This document shows positions 21,948 to 33,600 of a stretch of DNA of 64,000 nucleotides, piece after piece. The position numbers and the translations under genes are program-made. Within the stretch, counting starts at the first letter, position 1. Each line of letters opens with the position of its first letter. This DNA is from Tubulanus polymorphus. Taxonomy: Eukaryota; Nemertea; Palaeonemertea; Tubulaniformes; Tubulanidae. The stretch lies in assembly GCF_964204645.1 (NCBI RefSeq), contig NC_134036.1:5157600-5221599 (forward strand), given 5' to 3'. The notes beneath the pieces were generated by a model that worked only from the letters and a program-made list of their open reading frames with translations, searched no databases and had not been told where the DNA came from.

Positions 21948-22751
21948 CAGCTGGTCTCAAAACGTTACAGAAGTGATGGATCTATAGCCGATCTTACGAT
22001 TTAGAGCTATCTGGTCATAGCTGCGCAACCTCGGCCTTGACAGTCGGAGTATCTTAACAAACCTGCATCGCGTCGCGCACTTACATGTGATTTGTGTGAA
22101 TTCGGCTCTGTGTCCTGACTTTACGAGGTCCAGTCGGGTGTTTTTATAGCGCTATCCGGGCCGATAGCGACCCACTTATCGGCGTCCGCTAATAGGCTAC
22201 GGTAATTAGCGATAACCGTAAAGTGACCGATTGATTGTAGCGAACGGGCTGCATTTGTTTCGTCAATAACAGTTTGCGCGTTTCCCATCACCCCGGGCGA
22301 ACAGGGTACTTTGGCTTCGGTGGTTGTTGGAGAGACCACGCAGAAACCAGGGGCATTTTGCACAGTCGTGTATCAGGCGGGCTTCGATCGTAAGACCGGT
22401 CTTAAGTTCTTAGATTACCGTAGAACTGAGGTGGAATTCGACCGGTCTTAAATGTTAGCCATGACTTCGCAAGTGTGGGTAAAAACTAGTTTAGAGTTGC
22501 CACCGTTTCTGTCTGGGTGCACGGGAGGCTTTAAGCCTATATGTACGGCGACTTCCTATTTCCCCGGATTTGAATCTCGGCCCAAGTATAAGGTTCCATC
22601 AGTAGGCCGACTGTGATTTTTTCCGGGGTACTCGTGAAACTTTGATGAATGTTGTCTTGTCGAAAAGTTTTGGGTAATATAAGTACTAAACAAATAAGAC
22701 TCCTAGGTGAAAAAAGACAACGAGGTCTCCGCTGTGATCTGGGATTCCACG

Positions 22752-22980
22752 TCAGGCAAGTGAGGATCCGCTTGGCGCGCTAGTGTGCAGTGGGACATTA
22801 GATTTTAAATTTTGTTGTGGAATCATTTTCCTATTTTGTTTTGTCTGTATGTATATATGTACATAATTCTGTTCACGTTTTGTAAATCTTTACATTTCGT
22901 ATTCTGCTTTCAATCTTGCCTCCACTTACCATTCTTATGGTTGGAGTGAAATGAATATCTTATCTTATCTAATCTTACAC
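22752..22980 (+). mobile_element. Dispersed retroposon 3' region
   Basis: Starts with the block GGCAAGTGAGGATCC...GCGCGCTAG, seen also at about 29980, 36301 and 37697 (+) and about 27960 (-). It ends at a 'GGTTGGAGTGAAATGAATA' segment followed by a TATCT-rich tail. A mirror copy of that end, with a GGATTA tail, lies at 63010-63080. It is probably a 3' UTR of a non-LTR retroposon; no coding part is present. Confidence 0.5.
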
Positions 22981-24275
22981 CGACGCCGGACTTCTTCTCT
23001 CGGATTCGATCGAAATCTACCATCCATATGATATCTCAAATTCAAAGAATCAGGAATGGAAAGCGTGTCCTTCCGTATGCAGATTTGACTATGGTAACGT
23101 TATAATATGTATAGTTTTTAGATTTCATTTTAAAAGATGCATCAGTTGGTAGACGATGAAACGTTGGTTTCCAAATAAAACTAACTGCCACATTCGGATT
23201 GTAAAGAATATGTATGCCTATAAATACGTAGAGTACATAACGAATTACCTATAACAACAATTCAACATATTTATTATCTATAATATCCATGAACAATTTC
23301 GAGGCACTCCTCGTATTCAATAAATCGTCGTATCAATACAGTACTACTGTTTTGTGCGCCATCTGGTGACAAAGCCGGCGCGCGAGCGCCTGGCTTCTGT
23401 AATACGATATAATTTATGGGGGTGATCGAAAAATTAATCGTTACTAATCGAATCGTTTGTTCGAAAACCGTCATCAAACAGCGTCAAACCTAATACGCGA
23501 CGTAATCGATACTTATACAGAGCGGTTATACGTAATTATGTTCATTTCGACGGTTTAAATTCTAGAAATATCGAGATTCTATTTCCTATATGCGACAATG
23601 TAGAGTTCTATTGATAATAATAGTCATAATAATAATCTAGAATTACGCCGTGTCGCGGTGACTATTAAACAGAAGTATATTTATATATGAGGACAACAGC
23701 TGCCGCAGCGCTACTGCATTAATACTGCTGAAAATACAGTTGAGTCGTTGAGCTTATAGACGGCTATAGAGACTGAACGAACGACAGGCTATATATGCAT
23801 GCGCGTTGTGAATATTGAAATTTATGCCGCCATATTAACCGAACGCGACGCTCTCGTCACAACTCATAAAGCTAGCTGCTTCTGTCGTAGCTGCTGCGTC
23901 GGTTGAACGAATTCTGCATACACGCGACTTATACGCGGTTTTTCGATTTTGAACATTTGAAAATTATATATAGCCCGCGTTTAACTATTCTATATAATCG
24001 CCCGCTGATGAGTCGACCGGGTCCTACGGATTACTGATATAACCAGTTGTACCAGTTGGCGCGCGACGGTCGGAAGGATACGAGGTACATATTTGCATTT
24101 TGTTTGATAATCACTAGCTAGCGGTAAGTCGGCGACTGAAAACGCGCGCTATATATATACAGGTATAATAAAACATCTGATTTTGATAACGTTGGGTAAT
24201 CGATTCCGTTTAATTATCGAATGCATTATCTCGTCGTGGTAAATTGTCTGTTCATTGTTCTGATAGGTAATCATG

Positions 24276-24346
24276 GTTTCAATTCAATTCTATGAGCCAT
24301 TTTCAAAAACAGTTTTTGAAAATGGCTCATAGAATTGAGTTGAAAC
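24276..24346. repeat. 71-bp near-perfect palindrome
   Basis: Two 35-bp arms (24276-24310 and 24312-24346) are reverse complements with a single mismatch, around a 1-base centre. The centre reads TTCAAAAACAGTTTTTGAA. No target-site duplication is evident. The structure would extrude as a cruciform or a long hairpin RNA. Confidence 0.95.
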
Positions 24347-24934
24347 GTTAAGCTACCAGATAGTTTTTCTTTTTATTGTGGGTTTTTATCTACTATTGAT
24401 ATTGGACAACCACTTGTCTATGGAAACCAATCATAGAGATGATTATGCTAAAAACGTACTAACATGTATTGGCTTTTCGACTGAATTCTATGAGCAAATT
24501 TTAAAACTTACAGAATTGCGCCGAAGCGTCACTACTCACTTAGTTTTTTTTAGAATCGTTATTAGAACTCCTCTCTTAGTTTTTGAAAAAGGGTTTATAC
24601 GTTTGGGTCGAAACGTGGCTAGACTGTTTTTTAAGTTTTCTCCATGATTGCGGGTTGTTTCTTTTAATCAATTTACAGACAGTCTATGAAATATGTCTTA
24701 TATGTTTATGAAAAGCGACATTTTTTGTTCTCATTGCATATTGGGTTTTGACGCATCAATCACGTCTTGTCAATCATGATATGTATTGTAGACGGGATTG
24801 GTCTAATAATCGAACTTGATTTTATCAGTTTTATGGTAATCGCATGTTAAATTATTTAGTTTACTTTTTGACTGTTTACTGTTTATTACAATGGGAGTAA
24901 CTGACTGGAAGATGTTTTGTGTTGCAGTCATTAC

Positions 24935-25515
24935 GATAAGTTACTAATCATTCAGAATTTCTCATCCCCAATAACATCATCGATTTTAGTAATATTATGA
25001 TTAGTTACCAATGAAGACCTTTTCGTTCTCAACATCTTCAACGATTCAGTAAAATTACGGTTAGTTACTAATGACGACCTTCTCATTCTCAATAACTTCA
25101 ACAATTCAGTAAAATTGTGATAAGTTACTAATGACGACCTTCTCATTCTCAATAACTTCAACAATTCAGTAAAATTATGATTAGTTACTAATAACGATCT
25201 TCTCATTCTCAATAACTTCAACGATTCAGTCAAATTATGATTAGTTACTAATAACGACCTTCTCATTCTCAATAACTTCAACGATTCAGTCAAATTATGA
25301 TTAGTTACTAATAACGACCTTTTCATTCTCAATATCTTCATCTATTCAGAAAAATCATGATTGGTTACTAATAACGACCTTCTCATGTTCAATAACTTCA
25401 ACGATTGAGTGAAATTATACATAGTTACTTATGACGACCTTCTCATTCTAAAATGAATTGATCGATTCAGCAAAATTACGATTCGTTGCTAACAATTCAG
25501 AAAAATGTGATTAGC
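24935..25515 (+). repeat. 60-bp satellite, block C (about 9 units)
   Basis: Clean 60-bp units, same orientation as the other three blocks, in intergenic DNA. The minus-strand 129-codon frame across it is a period-of-60 artefact. Confidence 0.95.
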
Positions 25516-26118
25516 CACTAATTACAAAACCTTTCTCATATGGGGTGATTAATTAGACGATCGATTCTGAATTATGCCGATTATAAAGCTTTCGAAAAAA
25601 ACTGGGCCTTGTCGCGCGCATTGAGAAGTATTGTCGGGCCGCTTGAAAGCGCGAGTTCACTACATGCAGCAATTGAATCGTCACGTGGCGCACCTGCGCG
25701 TATTATATAGGCATATGCCACTGCTACAGTCGTCAAAACACTGCGCGACCACTGCTGTTTCATTTCGAACAAAAACACTCTCGTCGACAACGAAACGTGA
25801 GAAGTACCGATCAACTGAAATAGAAAATAAAATAACGCGATCGTATTTCATGATTTCGATCGCCTAAGATAACAGTATATTTATGTATACGTCATATCGT
25901 AGTTGAAATTGAGATTATTTGATTTTTATTTTTGTTTAGAAATCTATCGGAGCGATACGAATTCGCAAAAAGGCTCGCTCATAACGATCTGGATAAAAAC
26001 GATCTCAGATTGTTCACACCAAGCAAAAAACCGCCGATGTAGTGCATATATAGATTTCGTGAGTAGATCCTTAGAATAGTATAGGATATTGAATATGTTT
26101 CAGTTGTCGACTAAAATA

Positions 26119-26261
26119 CTGGGGTCGGTTGCATAGTCATGGCTTTGACTTAAGACCAGTCTAAGATCAACTTGTTCTATAGCCACTCTAACAATTTTAG
26201 ACCAGTTTTAAGATTTAAGACCGCTTTTGGACTTAAGTCACGACTCTGCAACTGGCCCCAG
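26119..26261. mobile_element. Foldback MITE, 'CTGGGG...GTTGCATAGTC' family, copy 1
   Basis: Ends CTGGGGTCGGTTGCATAGTC and GACTCTGCAACTGGCCCCAG are imperfect inverse copies, and the interior is rich in TTAAGACCAGTCT-type inverted words. About 143 bp. A second copy lies at 26634-26773. Diverged relatives lie near 22390-22470 and 59600-59965. Confidence 0.75.
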
Positions 26262-26633
26262 TTGCCTAGAGCACAAAAACAAAATCACTTAGATTTAAGA
26301 ATATCATTCAGATGCTAGGAAAGAATATCCAATTTCTTGAACGGACAGGCTCCGCTCAGCGGCTACCAGTCTATGTTTTTGGGCGAATCAGATGCGTTAC
26401 ATACATAGAGCAAATTTGCCGGCGAAGGACACAGCATTTCCGAGGGCGTAATATGTAGACGGGTGGCCACCGAGCGGCAACCTGTCCACCCAGAAGTCTT
26501 GAGCTATGTAATATAGACCAATGAAGGATCCGCGGTTAGGGTTTGTGTTGGCGTGAGCTTAGGCGGTAGGCAATCAAGCCCTGGCAAGCGAAGGTGAACT
26601 AGACTGGTCCCAAATCTAAGCAGCAGCTAACCC

Positions 26634-26773
26634 CTGGGGCTGGTTGCATAGTCATGGCTTATACTTAAGACCAGTCTAGGACCAACTTAGTTCTATAGCC
26701 AATCTAACAACTTAAGACCAGTCTAAAGATTTAAGACCACTTTTGGACTCAAGTCACGACTGTGCAACTGGCC
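26634..26773. mobile_element. Foldback MITE, 'CTGGGG...GTTGCATAGTC' family, copy 2
   Basis: Same order of words as copy 1 in the same orientation about 515 bp away, ending GACTGTGCAACTGGCC. The outermost right bases are lost. Confidence 0.75.
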
Positions 26774-28117
26774 TGAACGCTAAATGAAATCATATGAATC
26801 GGATGAATATGCGTGAAATCCCGTAGTGACGACGGAATGAAGGGTCGGAATTTTGAAAGGGGATTGACCCCTATATTGGAATAATGCTGAAACGAACGTT
26901 TCAATCTCGAATTGTATCAAATTATGTATTTAGTTGAGGGATAACACATTCATTCGAATTGAAAGATAGGTTATGCCGTTAATTAAGCGGCTAATCGTAT
27001 CACATTTGAAATTTGAATCAGGTTATGAGTAATTAACAAACCTGCGAACAACTAATTAGATCGTGAATAATTGGACGTTTTAGCTCGACACATGCTGAAA
27101 TCAATTATTCATTAATCAAATAGTAATACTAGAGGGGCGCGCAATTAGAATTTCAAATTATTTCATTCGATTTTTGTATTTTGAATCGAAAATCAAGTAA
27201 CCGGTATAATCAATATGATCATGGTAGCTAGGCCTAGTCCCTGCGTTTGATATTTCGGATGAACTTACGCAGAACTTGCTAGTCCTAATGCCTATGGTTG
27301 TTTTTCAAAAACTTCCACATTTCGATTATAATGGTAGAATAATTCTAGGTAGTGTGAATAATTCTTTCCATTGAGATGTATATCAAATTGCCAGGGACTG
27401 TTTGTGGATACAGTTAAGTTAAGCGAAGGTTTGGGAATTCATTTCGTGGCTTCGATCGAGAAAGAGCGCGTTTTCGTCTGATATAAAATTACGCCGAAAA
27501 AAAAACAGGGAAATCGACCTCGACCTATTCTTGTCACAGAGGCTTCTAAAACTGTAACTAATTTTTCCAAACCAACAAGGAAGGTACAGGCACGCTTTCA
27601 GAAACGCGTGACTGCCGATTCATTTGGAATAGTGTAAAGTTGATTTCGATAATTTACTATCATTAGTCGATGGCGACAACACTGTCGAAATGGGTCCAGC
27701 TTGCGTCCGAAACCGAGCGCATCGAAGCGCAATGAGCGCGATTAACGACTGTGAAACCATATAAAACCGCCACATGCATGGTCATCCTATAATCTAACAT
27801 CCTCGTCAGCAAACCCCGTGATAGTTCGGTTCGATTTTAATTGAAATATTGAAAGCACGATATACTGTTTTATTGATTTGACGATTGATTAACGTTGTTA
27901 GGTCCCATTTTAGAATAGAAGGAATTGAAGCGGTGCCAATTTCCGGGTAACTACTAGCGCGCCTGGTGGGTCCTCGCTTGCCACAAGCGGAATCCTCGCT
28001 TCCAACAGGGGCGTTGTCAGGTCCTCGCATCATAAACAAATTTCGTACTCATTTTTCCGCCTTAGCGGATTTTACTAGTTTGCGAGTTCACGAGTAAGCC
28101 CAACGCACGCGACGCGT

Positions 28118-28139
28118 GGAAACATGAAAACATGTTTCC
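28118..28139. repeat. Short perfect hairpin
   Basis: Arms GGAAACATG and CATGTTTCC around AAAA, within a longer stretch rich in GTTTCC/GGAAAC words (28100-28245). Confidence 0.85.
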
Positions 28140-28434
28140 TTGCGTTTCCTTGTGCGCTTACGAGGAACGAGAAACATGGCTTCGGAAACAATGTTTCTGG
28201 GATCCTGAGTTTCTATGTTTCCGTGTTTCCTGCATTGTGTGCTTTGGGCTTAATAAGACGTTATTAGGGCCATACACATGTTCAGCCGTTAGCGGCACGA
28301 ATTTTCGTTTATAATTAAATCGGGTTTTTAACGATCATTTATGGCGGACTCGGCGCGATCGTATATATTATTATACCCCGATGAGCGATCCGGGCAGAAT
28401 CTAATTAGGAAAAACTACGAACAGCGCGATTAAA

Positions 28435-28722
28435 ATGTGGCCGGTATTCATTTTAAGCGCCGGCGTTTATGCGACGGATAATGATACGATAATATACTGG
28501 CAGATAGGCCGAGCGCCGCCGCTTCGCTGTGATAATGAACTATATGTAGGGATAATTAACTATTGCGAATCAAGCGCTCGAATTCTATTCGAATCTTATT
28601 GCAATTCTTTTGGAAAAACCTTCTATTATCGTGATAATGAACACGATGAAATATTCACAGTAGTCTCGACGATACCGACCTACGCTAGCGAGTTCCCTGA
28701 TTCTCTACTCGGTGAAATATAA
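28435..28722 (+). CDS. Doubtful small secreted-protein frame
   Basis: A 95-codon frame opening MWPVFILSAGVYA, which reads like a signal peptide. A polar segment with three cysteines follows (LRCDNE, NYCESS, SYCNSF). The last 20-25 codons run into a minisatellite shared with downstream non-coding units. It could be a first exon, but I see no clear donor. No family is recognised. The evidence is a plausible leader and reasonable codon make-up, nothing more. Confidence 0.25.
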   Translation: MWPVFILSAGVYATDNDTIIYWQIGRAPPLRCDNELYVGIINYCESSARILFESYCNSFGKTFYYRDNEHDEIFTVVSTIPTYASEFPDSLLGEI

Positions 28723-28985
28723 ACAACAGTCCCGACGCTACCGAGTTCCCTGATTCTCAACTCGGTTGAATATCTGCAGCAGTCCCAACGCTACCGAGTT
28801 TCTCTATTGTCAACTAATTGCAATATCTACAGCAGTCCCGGGACTACGAAATTCCCCGATTCCTAACTCTGTGGAATATTTCCTGCACTCCCGACGCTAC
28901 CGAGTACCAGTCCCGAAGCAGCCGAGTTCCCTGATTTTCAACTCGGTGAAATATTAACAACAGTCCCGACGCTAAAAATATTAGC
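28650..28985 (+). repeat. Minisatellite, about 55-60 bp units
   Basis: Repeats of ACAGTCCCGACGCTACCGAG followed by TTCCCTGATTCTCAACTCGG and GTGAAATAT, about six diverged units. Confidence 0.85.
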
Positions 28986-29979
28986 CACACTAAACTATTA
29001 CAAGTAGAAAACGACCAAAAAAATATAAAAATGGACAAAATGATCTTGTAATATAGCTATTTCCAGAATCTCATTGTATTAAATTAGGCAGCCAGAAAAA
29101 TTCATCCCAATCAGTCGCTTGCCGGTTCAGACTGAATGGAAGATTGTTTGGATGAACCGGAACCGAATTTCCAATTATGTACTTCGATTTTAAAATATTC
29201 TGTTTACTCGACCGCCGATCACACATCTATATCTGTACTTCGATTTCCGATTTCAAAATCAAACCCCCTGTTTCGCTCCCGGCAGGTGTGGTGGGTCTGT
29301 AAGGGACACTCAATCGAAAAATCAAACAAAATTTACCAGCCAAATAAATAAATAATGGGGACAATCCCTATTTTAAGATCGAAAAATAGTAGCCGCACTT
29401 TACCGCGCATCCATTTAAACACTTAACATCTATCTATATTTGCCCGTTGGTGGAAACCACTACGAGCGCAGAATACGACTCGAAAAATAAACAACGTTCG
29501 CAACTGATCAAACCAAACATTTCAAAAACGAATATATAGGCCTGTATACGCGTGCAATGTGAAGGAGAAACATCTCCAGTACATTGATGACTACTAGGAA
29601 AAAATCAATGACCTCTTCATATTTTTCCGATGCCGACAGCTGCTGCGTCGTTTTTATTTTTGTACAGTCACGGGAATTGAAGTAAAATGTACAAGTAGTA
29701 TCGAATATAGTATCGATTTAAGTCGACAGATGGCGTTTTGCCACCCCACGCCGTTTCGTCCGCGGACTGTTATGGCGATAGGTTTGACTCGGGATAGTGC
29801 GATTGTGTGGCAGTTCGGGGATACGTCTAGAGGCAGGCGATGGTCTAGCGGAGTCGACAGTCCACATATTTCATCTCTTGCTAAATATTAACGAGGCTAG
29901 CGGAGACTCCTGGGAGATCCACGCGTCGCGTCTCCAGTTCGTTTTTGACCTCACAACGCTACTCCGGCGATTCAACTTG

Positions 29980-30030
29980 TGGCAAGTGAGGATCCACCAG
30001 GTGTCGCTAGTGTGCAGTAGCGAGTCACGA
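29980..30030 (+). mobile_element. Dispersed retroposon piece
   Basis: Carries GGCAAGTGAGGATCCACCAG...CGCTAGTGTGCAGT, the block also found at 22752, 36301, 37697 and, inverted, 27960. Confidence 0.5.
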
Positions 30031-30558
30031 TTATCATTTCATATAATCATCTTTATTTTTACTTTACAATTTCAGTTACATATAACGATTTAACAGTATT
30101 TTCTTTAAAAATTATACCTCGATTTTGACCAGGGCCGAAAAAATTGCATTTGATTGATGGGGCAGTTAACTGAAGTCGAAAACCAATTTCACGATTCTAC
30201 CTTAAAAAAGAAAACTCAGTTTATCCCTCGTATAGAAATACTTGTCAGTCTCAAGTGAAGGATTCTACATAAGATTGCTATTGCATATGACAAATGATTT
30301 TTGTTTTTCAAAAAGGGCGCTTTACCAAAATTCGAATCATATACGAACGGTCGTTACCAGGTATTTCCTTTTGTCTTACAGGCGAAAACAACCGCGCGCA
30401 TATAGTCCTGGAAATATCGTTTCGCAAACGTCGACCAGTATCAAAAAAGAAGAATACAAGCGTTAGACGAAGTAAGGGCTGAAAAAAAGAACACCTAAAA
30501 GAAAAGAAAGACACGGTGAAATTCATCAAAATATCCATCACGTCCTTCGATCCTAACC

Positions 30559-30631
30559 ATGGGCAACAGCGAGTCGACGTTGAGCTGTTTTCGGCGCGAA
30601 AAGTTGATTCACGAATTCAAAATATTTTACG
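30559..30631 (+). CDS. EF-hand gene, alternative first exon 1a
   Basis: ATG then 24 codons plus one base, donor GTAAGT. It encodes MGNSESTLSCFRREKLIHEF plus KIFY. Gly2 with Ser6 fits an N-myristoylation signal. It ends in phase 1, matching the acceptor at 34495. Confidence 0.85.
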
Positions 30632-33600
30632 GTAAGTTTCTGATTATACCGAGTGAAAAAAAAAAACACTGAGGTCAATTTCGGAAATGGGTGGATTGCA
30701 TGAATTCAACTCCAGGACTGGTAAAAGTAGATCTCCAGGCTGACTACACAGCACGTATTCTTCCGCGAGTAGGGAGAATCGTTGATGAGCGAGGTAGAAT
30801 GTAAAATAGGTCGGCAATTCCCAAATCGTCGGAATTGTCGACAAGTAGTATAGGTCGACAGTTTGAAACCGGAAGACTCACTTCATTTAAAAGAAAACCC
30901 TCCACGATGGAACTATGTTGACCCATTATGGCCACCACACGTAGACGTAGTAATGATGATAATGATGTTATTATAAATATTGTGGTAAATACAATCAGGC
31001 CTATACGCGCGGTCGGCCGATATATCTTACTCATTACGATATAAATAGTATGCATACATATTATGTAGGCCTAAACGAAACTGAATCGTCCATTTTACAG
31101 ACACTCAGCGCGGCTATAGGCATTGCATCTCGCCTGCAAGATCGGGCTCATTTTCAGGCCCGCGTGCACGGTATTGTCTCGTTTAAATACACGCGTTTGG
31201 GACAGCGTACGACGCTTTCAAAACTCAACACCTTCGATTGACGCTTAGTCCAGTCGTATTCGACCCTTCGATGTTTGTTCGTTCGCGAACTATAAGGATA
31301 AGGATACAAATACCCGGCGATTGTTAAGTCGGACTACAGTTCGTGTATTTGGTAACTGTTATATTTCAAAATCAGAAAATCCGTTCATTAACGGTAGCCC
31401 TACGTATTTGTATCTTAGTGTATGCTCGCGCGTCGCGATTTGCGTACGAACGAAGCGAAATTTAAAAATTCGAAAATTAACGGTTATCTTAACGGGTGTG
31501 AGCTCGACGAATCGATCTCATACGAATCAATCGGGAAAAAAAACGAATACCAACATTTGAAGAAATAAAGAAAAAAAAACAGGATAAATAAGGCGACATT
31601 AATTATAGTTTCTGTTATCGCGGACGGTGTCATCGAGATATCGAGCATGGGCAATAGCAAATCGACGTTGGGTGTTTTTCGGCGCGATAAGTTGATCCAC
31701 GAATTCAGAACATTTTACGGTAAGTTTTTGAGATCCCTATAATGGAAGCGAATGATAGGAACTCCGAAACGGATAACAGCTCGCCGCCTAAATGTCTTAC
31801 AGTCGCGTGGATATGGATTGCACGCCGACTATTGCGCAACCATGACTCGACCGCACGATAGAATGATTTTGAGTGAATTGATTCATTTTAGTTATATTTC
31901 TTAATTTATGCACAAAGTAATATTGCACCGAATAATTATGAATACATTCAAATATGATCGTAAGGATGCTTGACGGAGATGCTCTGTCACGCACGTTACC
32001 AATTGTACCCCTAGTGGCCAGCGTAAAACCTTTCCTCTACGTGGATTCGAATCCTTAATGGCACATTCCTAACAGGGATTCCAATCCGATGGCATCGCGA
32101 GACTCAGCCACGTTCCTCCCTCGCAGGGACTTTGACCAGTCGGTATATCATAGCACGGTGGCGCAGTTTTTAAATCCTTACCCCAGTAGATCCATCTTCT
32201 AATAGCAGGGATCTGAAAACAAAGGATACTTTTAAACCGCTATAGCGTTCAAACAACCTGATGGTACATGTGCAATTCGGACCGTTCATTATTCGTCTTT
32301 CCAAACGTACTATCTATTTCTAAACCCGATAAACCATTATTCGGGATATATGTCGAATCATCAAATTACTTTGCGATTAAGCACGTACACGACGTATCGA
32401 CGCACTTTTGCGAAACTACATTAACCGCATTAGAACGACTCGTATCTCGAAATTAAACCGGTTAATCGCGCAGGGTCTAGACGCATTTAAACGCGAATCG
32501 TTATAACGGAATCTCTAGAAAAAGCGACATCTCGCAAACAAAGCGCAATTTCCTTTAAAAGCTCAAGGAAACATTCGCGCTTTTCTCTTGCGGTATCGTT
32601 GGATTTCGTATCTTATATAATTCAACGTATATAGCTTACGAGTACTCTTCTCCGAGATAGTACGAGCGTATTTTTATACGTCCGTTTTGACAACATGTCA
32701 TCGTCGTAATACGCGCGCCGGTACAAAAACAAACCGCGCATATATCCGCGGCACAGGTTCGGCTCTCGAACAGGTGGCTAAAATCGCACGCAGGTTTCGA
32801 CGCGCGCGGCCAACGAATCAAACCGTTGTTTATACGATAGCAAAATTGAAATCTTTCATATAAGCAGCGTTATGCGATAGTATATCGCGATAAAGGATTG
32901 TTAATTTTCACATATAGGCTTTGTTATCCGCGCCGAGTTGCCGCCTAAATACACGATCGGGCCTATTTCGGACCTGTCGGTTGTTTTGTTTACATCGCGT
33001 GCTGTCGGGACAGGGCTCGACGCGGCCTGGACTCGATATTTTGACTGAATGACTGACTGACCGACCGACACATTGTCAGATCACTAGCACCGAGTGTATT
33101 AGCTTGTTTACTATACAAACGCTATAGCTTGTAAGAAATATATTTGGCCGTCCTGGTTACACTTGGATTAACCCGGCTATCAAGGGATAAAAGTACTTTA
33201 CGGTAAAGTCGGACTATATTGAGATTGTGGATGTTTTAGTAACCGTTTACAGGTGAAAATTCCAATTCGGATTCGCGTGGATTTGTGCGTGTGTTAGAAA
33301 TTTCGATATTCGAAAATTCAAAATATAACCGTTATTCAACGTGCGCGTGATTGGATTTTTGAAAAAATATAGTCGACGCGCTATAGTGAAGTTTCGAGAG
33401 AAGAGAGGATATCCGAAATTAGAATAGTAATCGATATCCTCGATAGCGATGGGCGCTAAGTTAGCCAAGGCGTTCGAATCCGGCTCGGGACCGCAGCCGC
33501 TGAGCGCTTTCAGAAAACATAAACTAACGCACGATTACCATACGTTTTTCGGTAAGTATTCCTATTGACCTCAGTTGAAAGCTGGTTGATTCGCGGTAGA

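Larger units (their letters stand above)
21948..30558. other. Large gene-poor interval
   Basis: No gene is well supported in about 8.6 kb. Contents are a retroposon piece and 3' end (22750-22980), a long near-perfect palindrome (24276-24346), satellite block C (24935-25515), two foldback MITE copies (26119-26261, 26634-26773) and a diverged relative near 22390-22470. A small palindrome (28118-28139), a doubtful signal-peptide frame (28435-28722), a minisatellite (28650-28985) and another retroposon piece (29980-30030) follow. The last kilobase is the presumed promoter of EF-hand exon 1a. Confidence 0.6.

Noticed and set aside
22121-22363. Minus-strand 80-codon frame upstream of the peptide gene
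   Set aside because: No signal peptide, domain or splice context. It lies upstream of the TATA box and reads as ordinary intergenic sequence.
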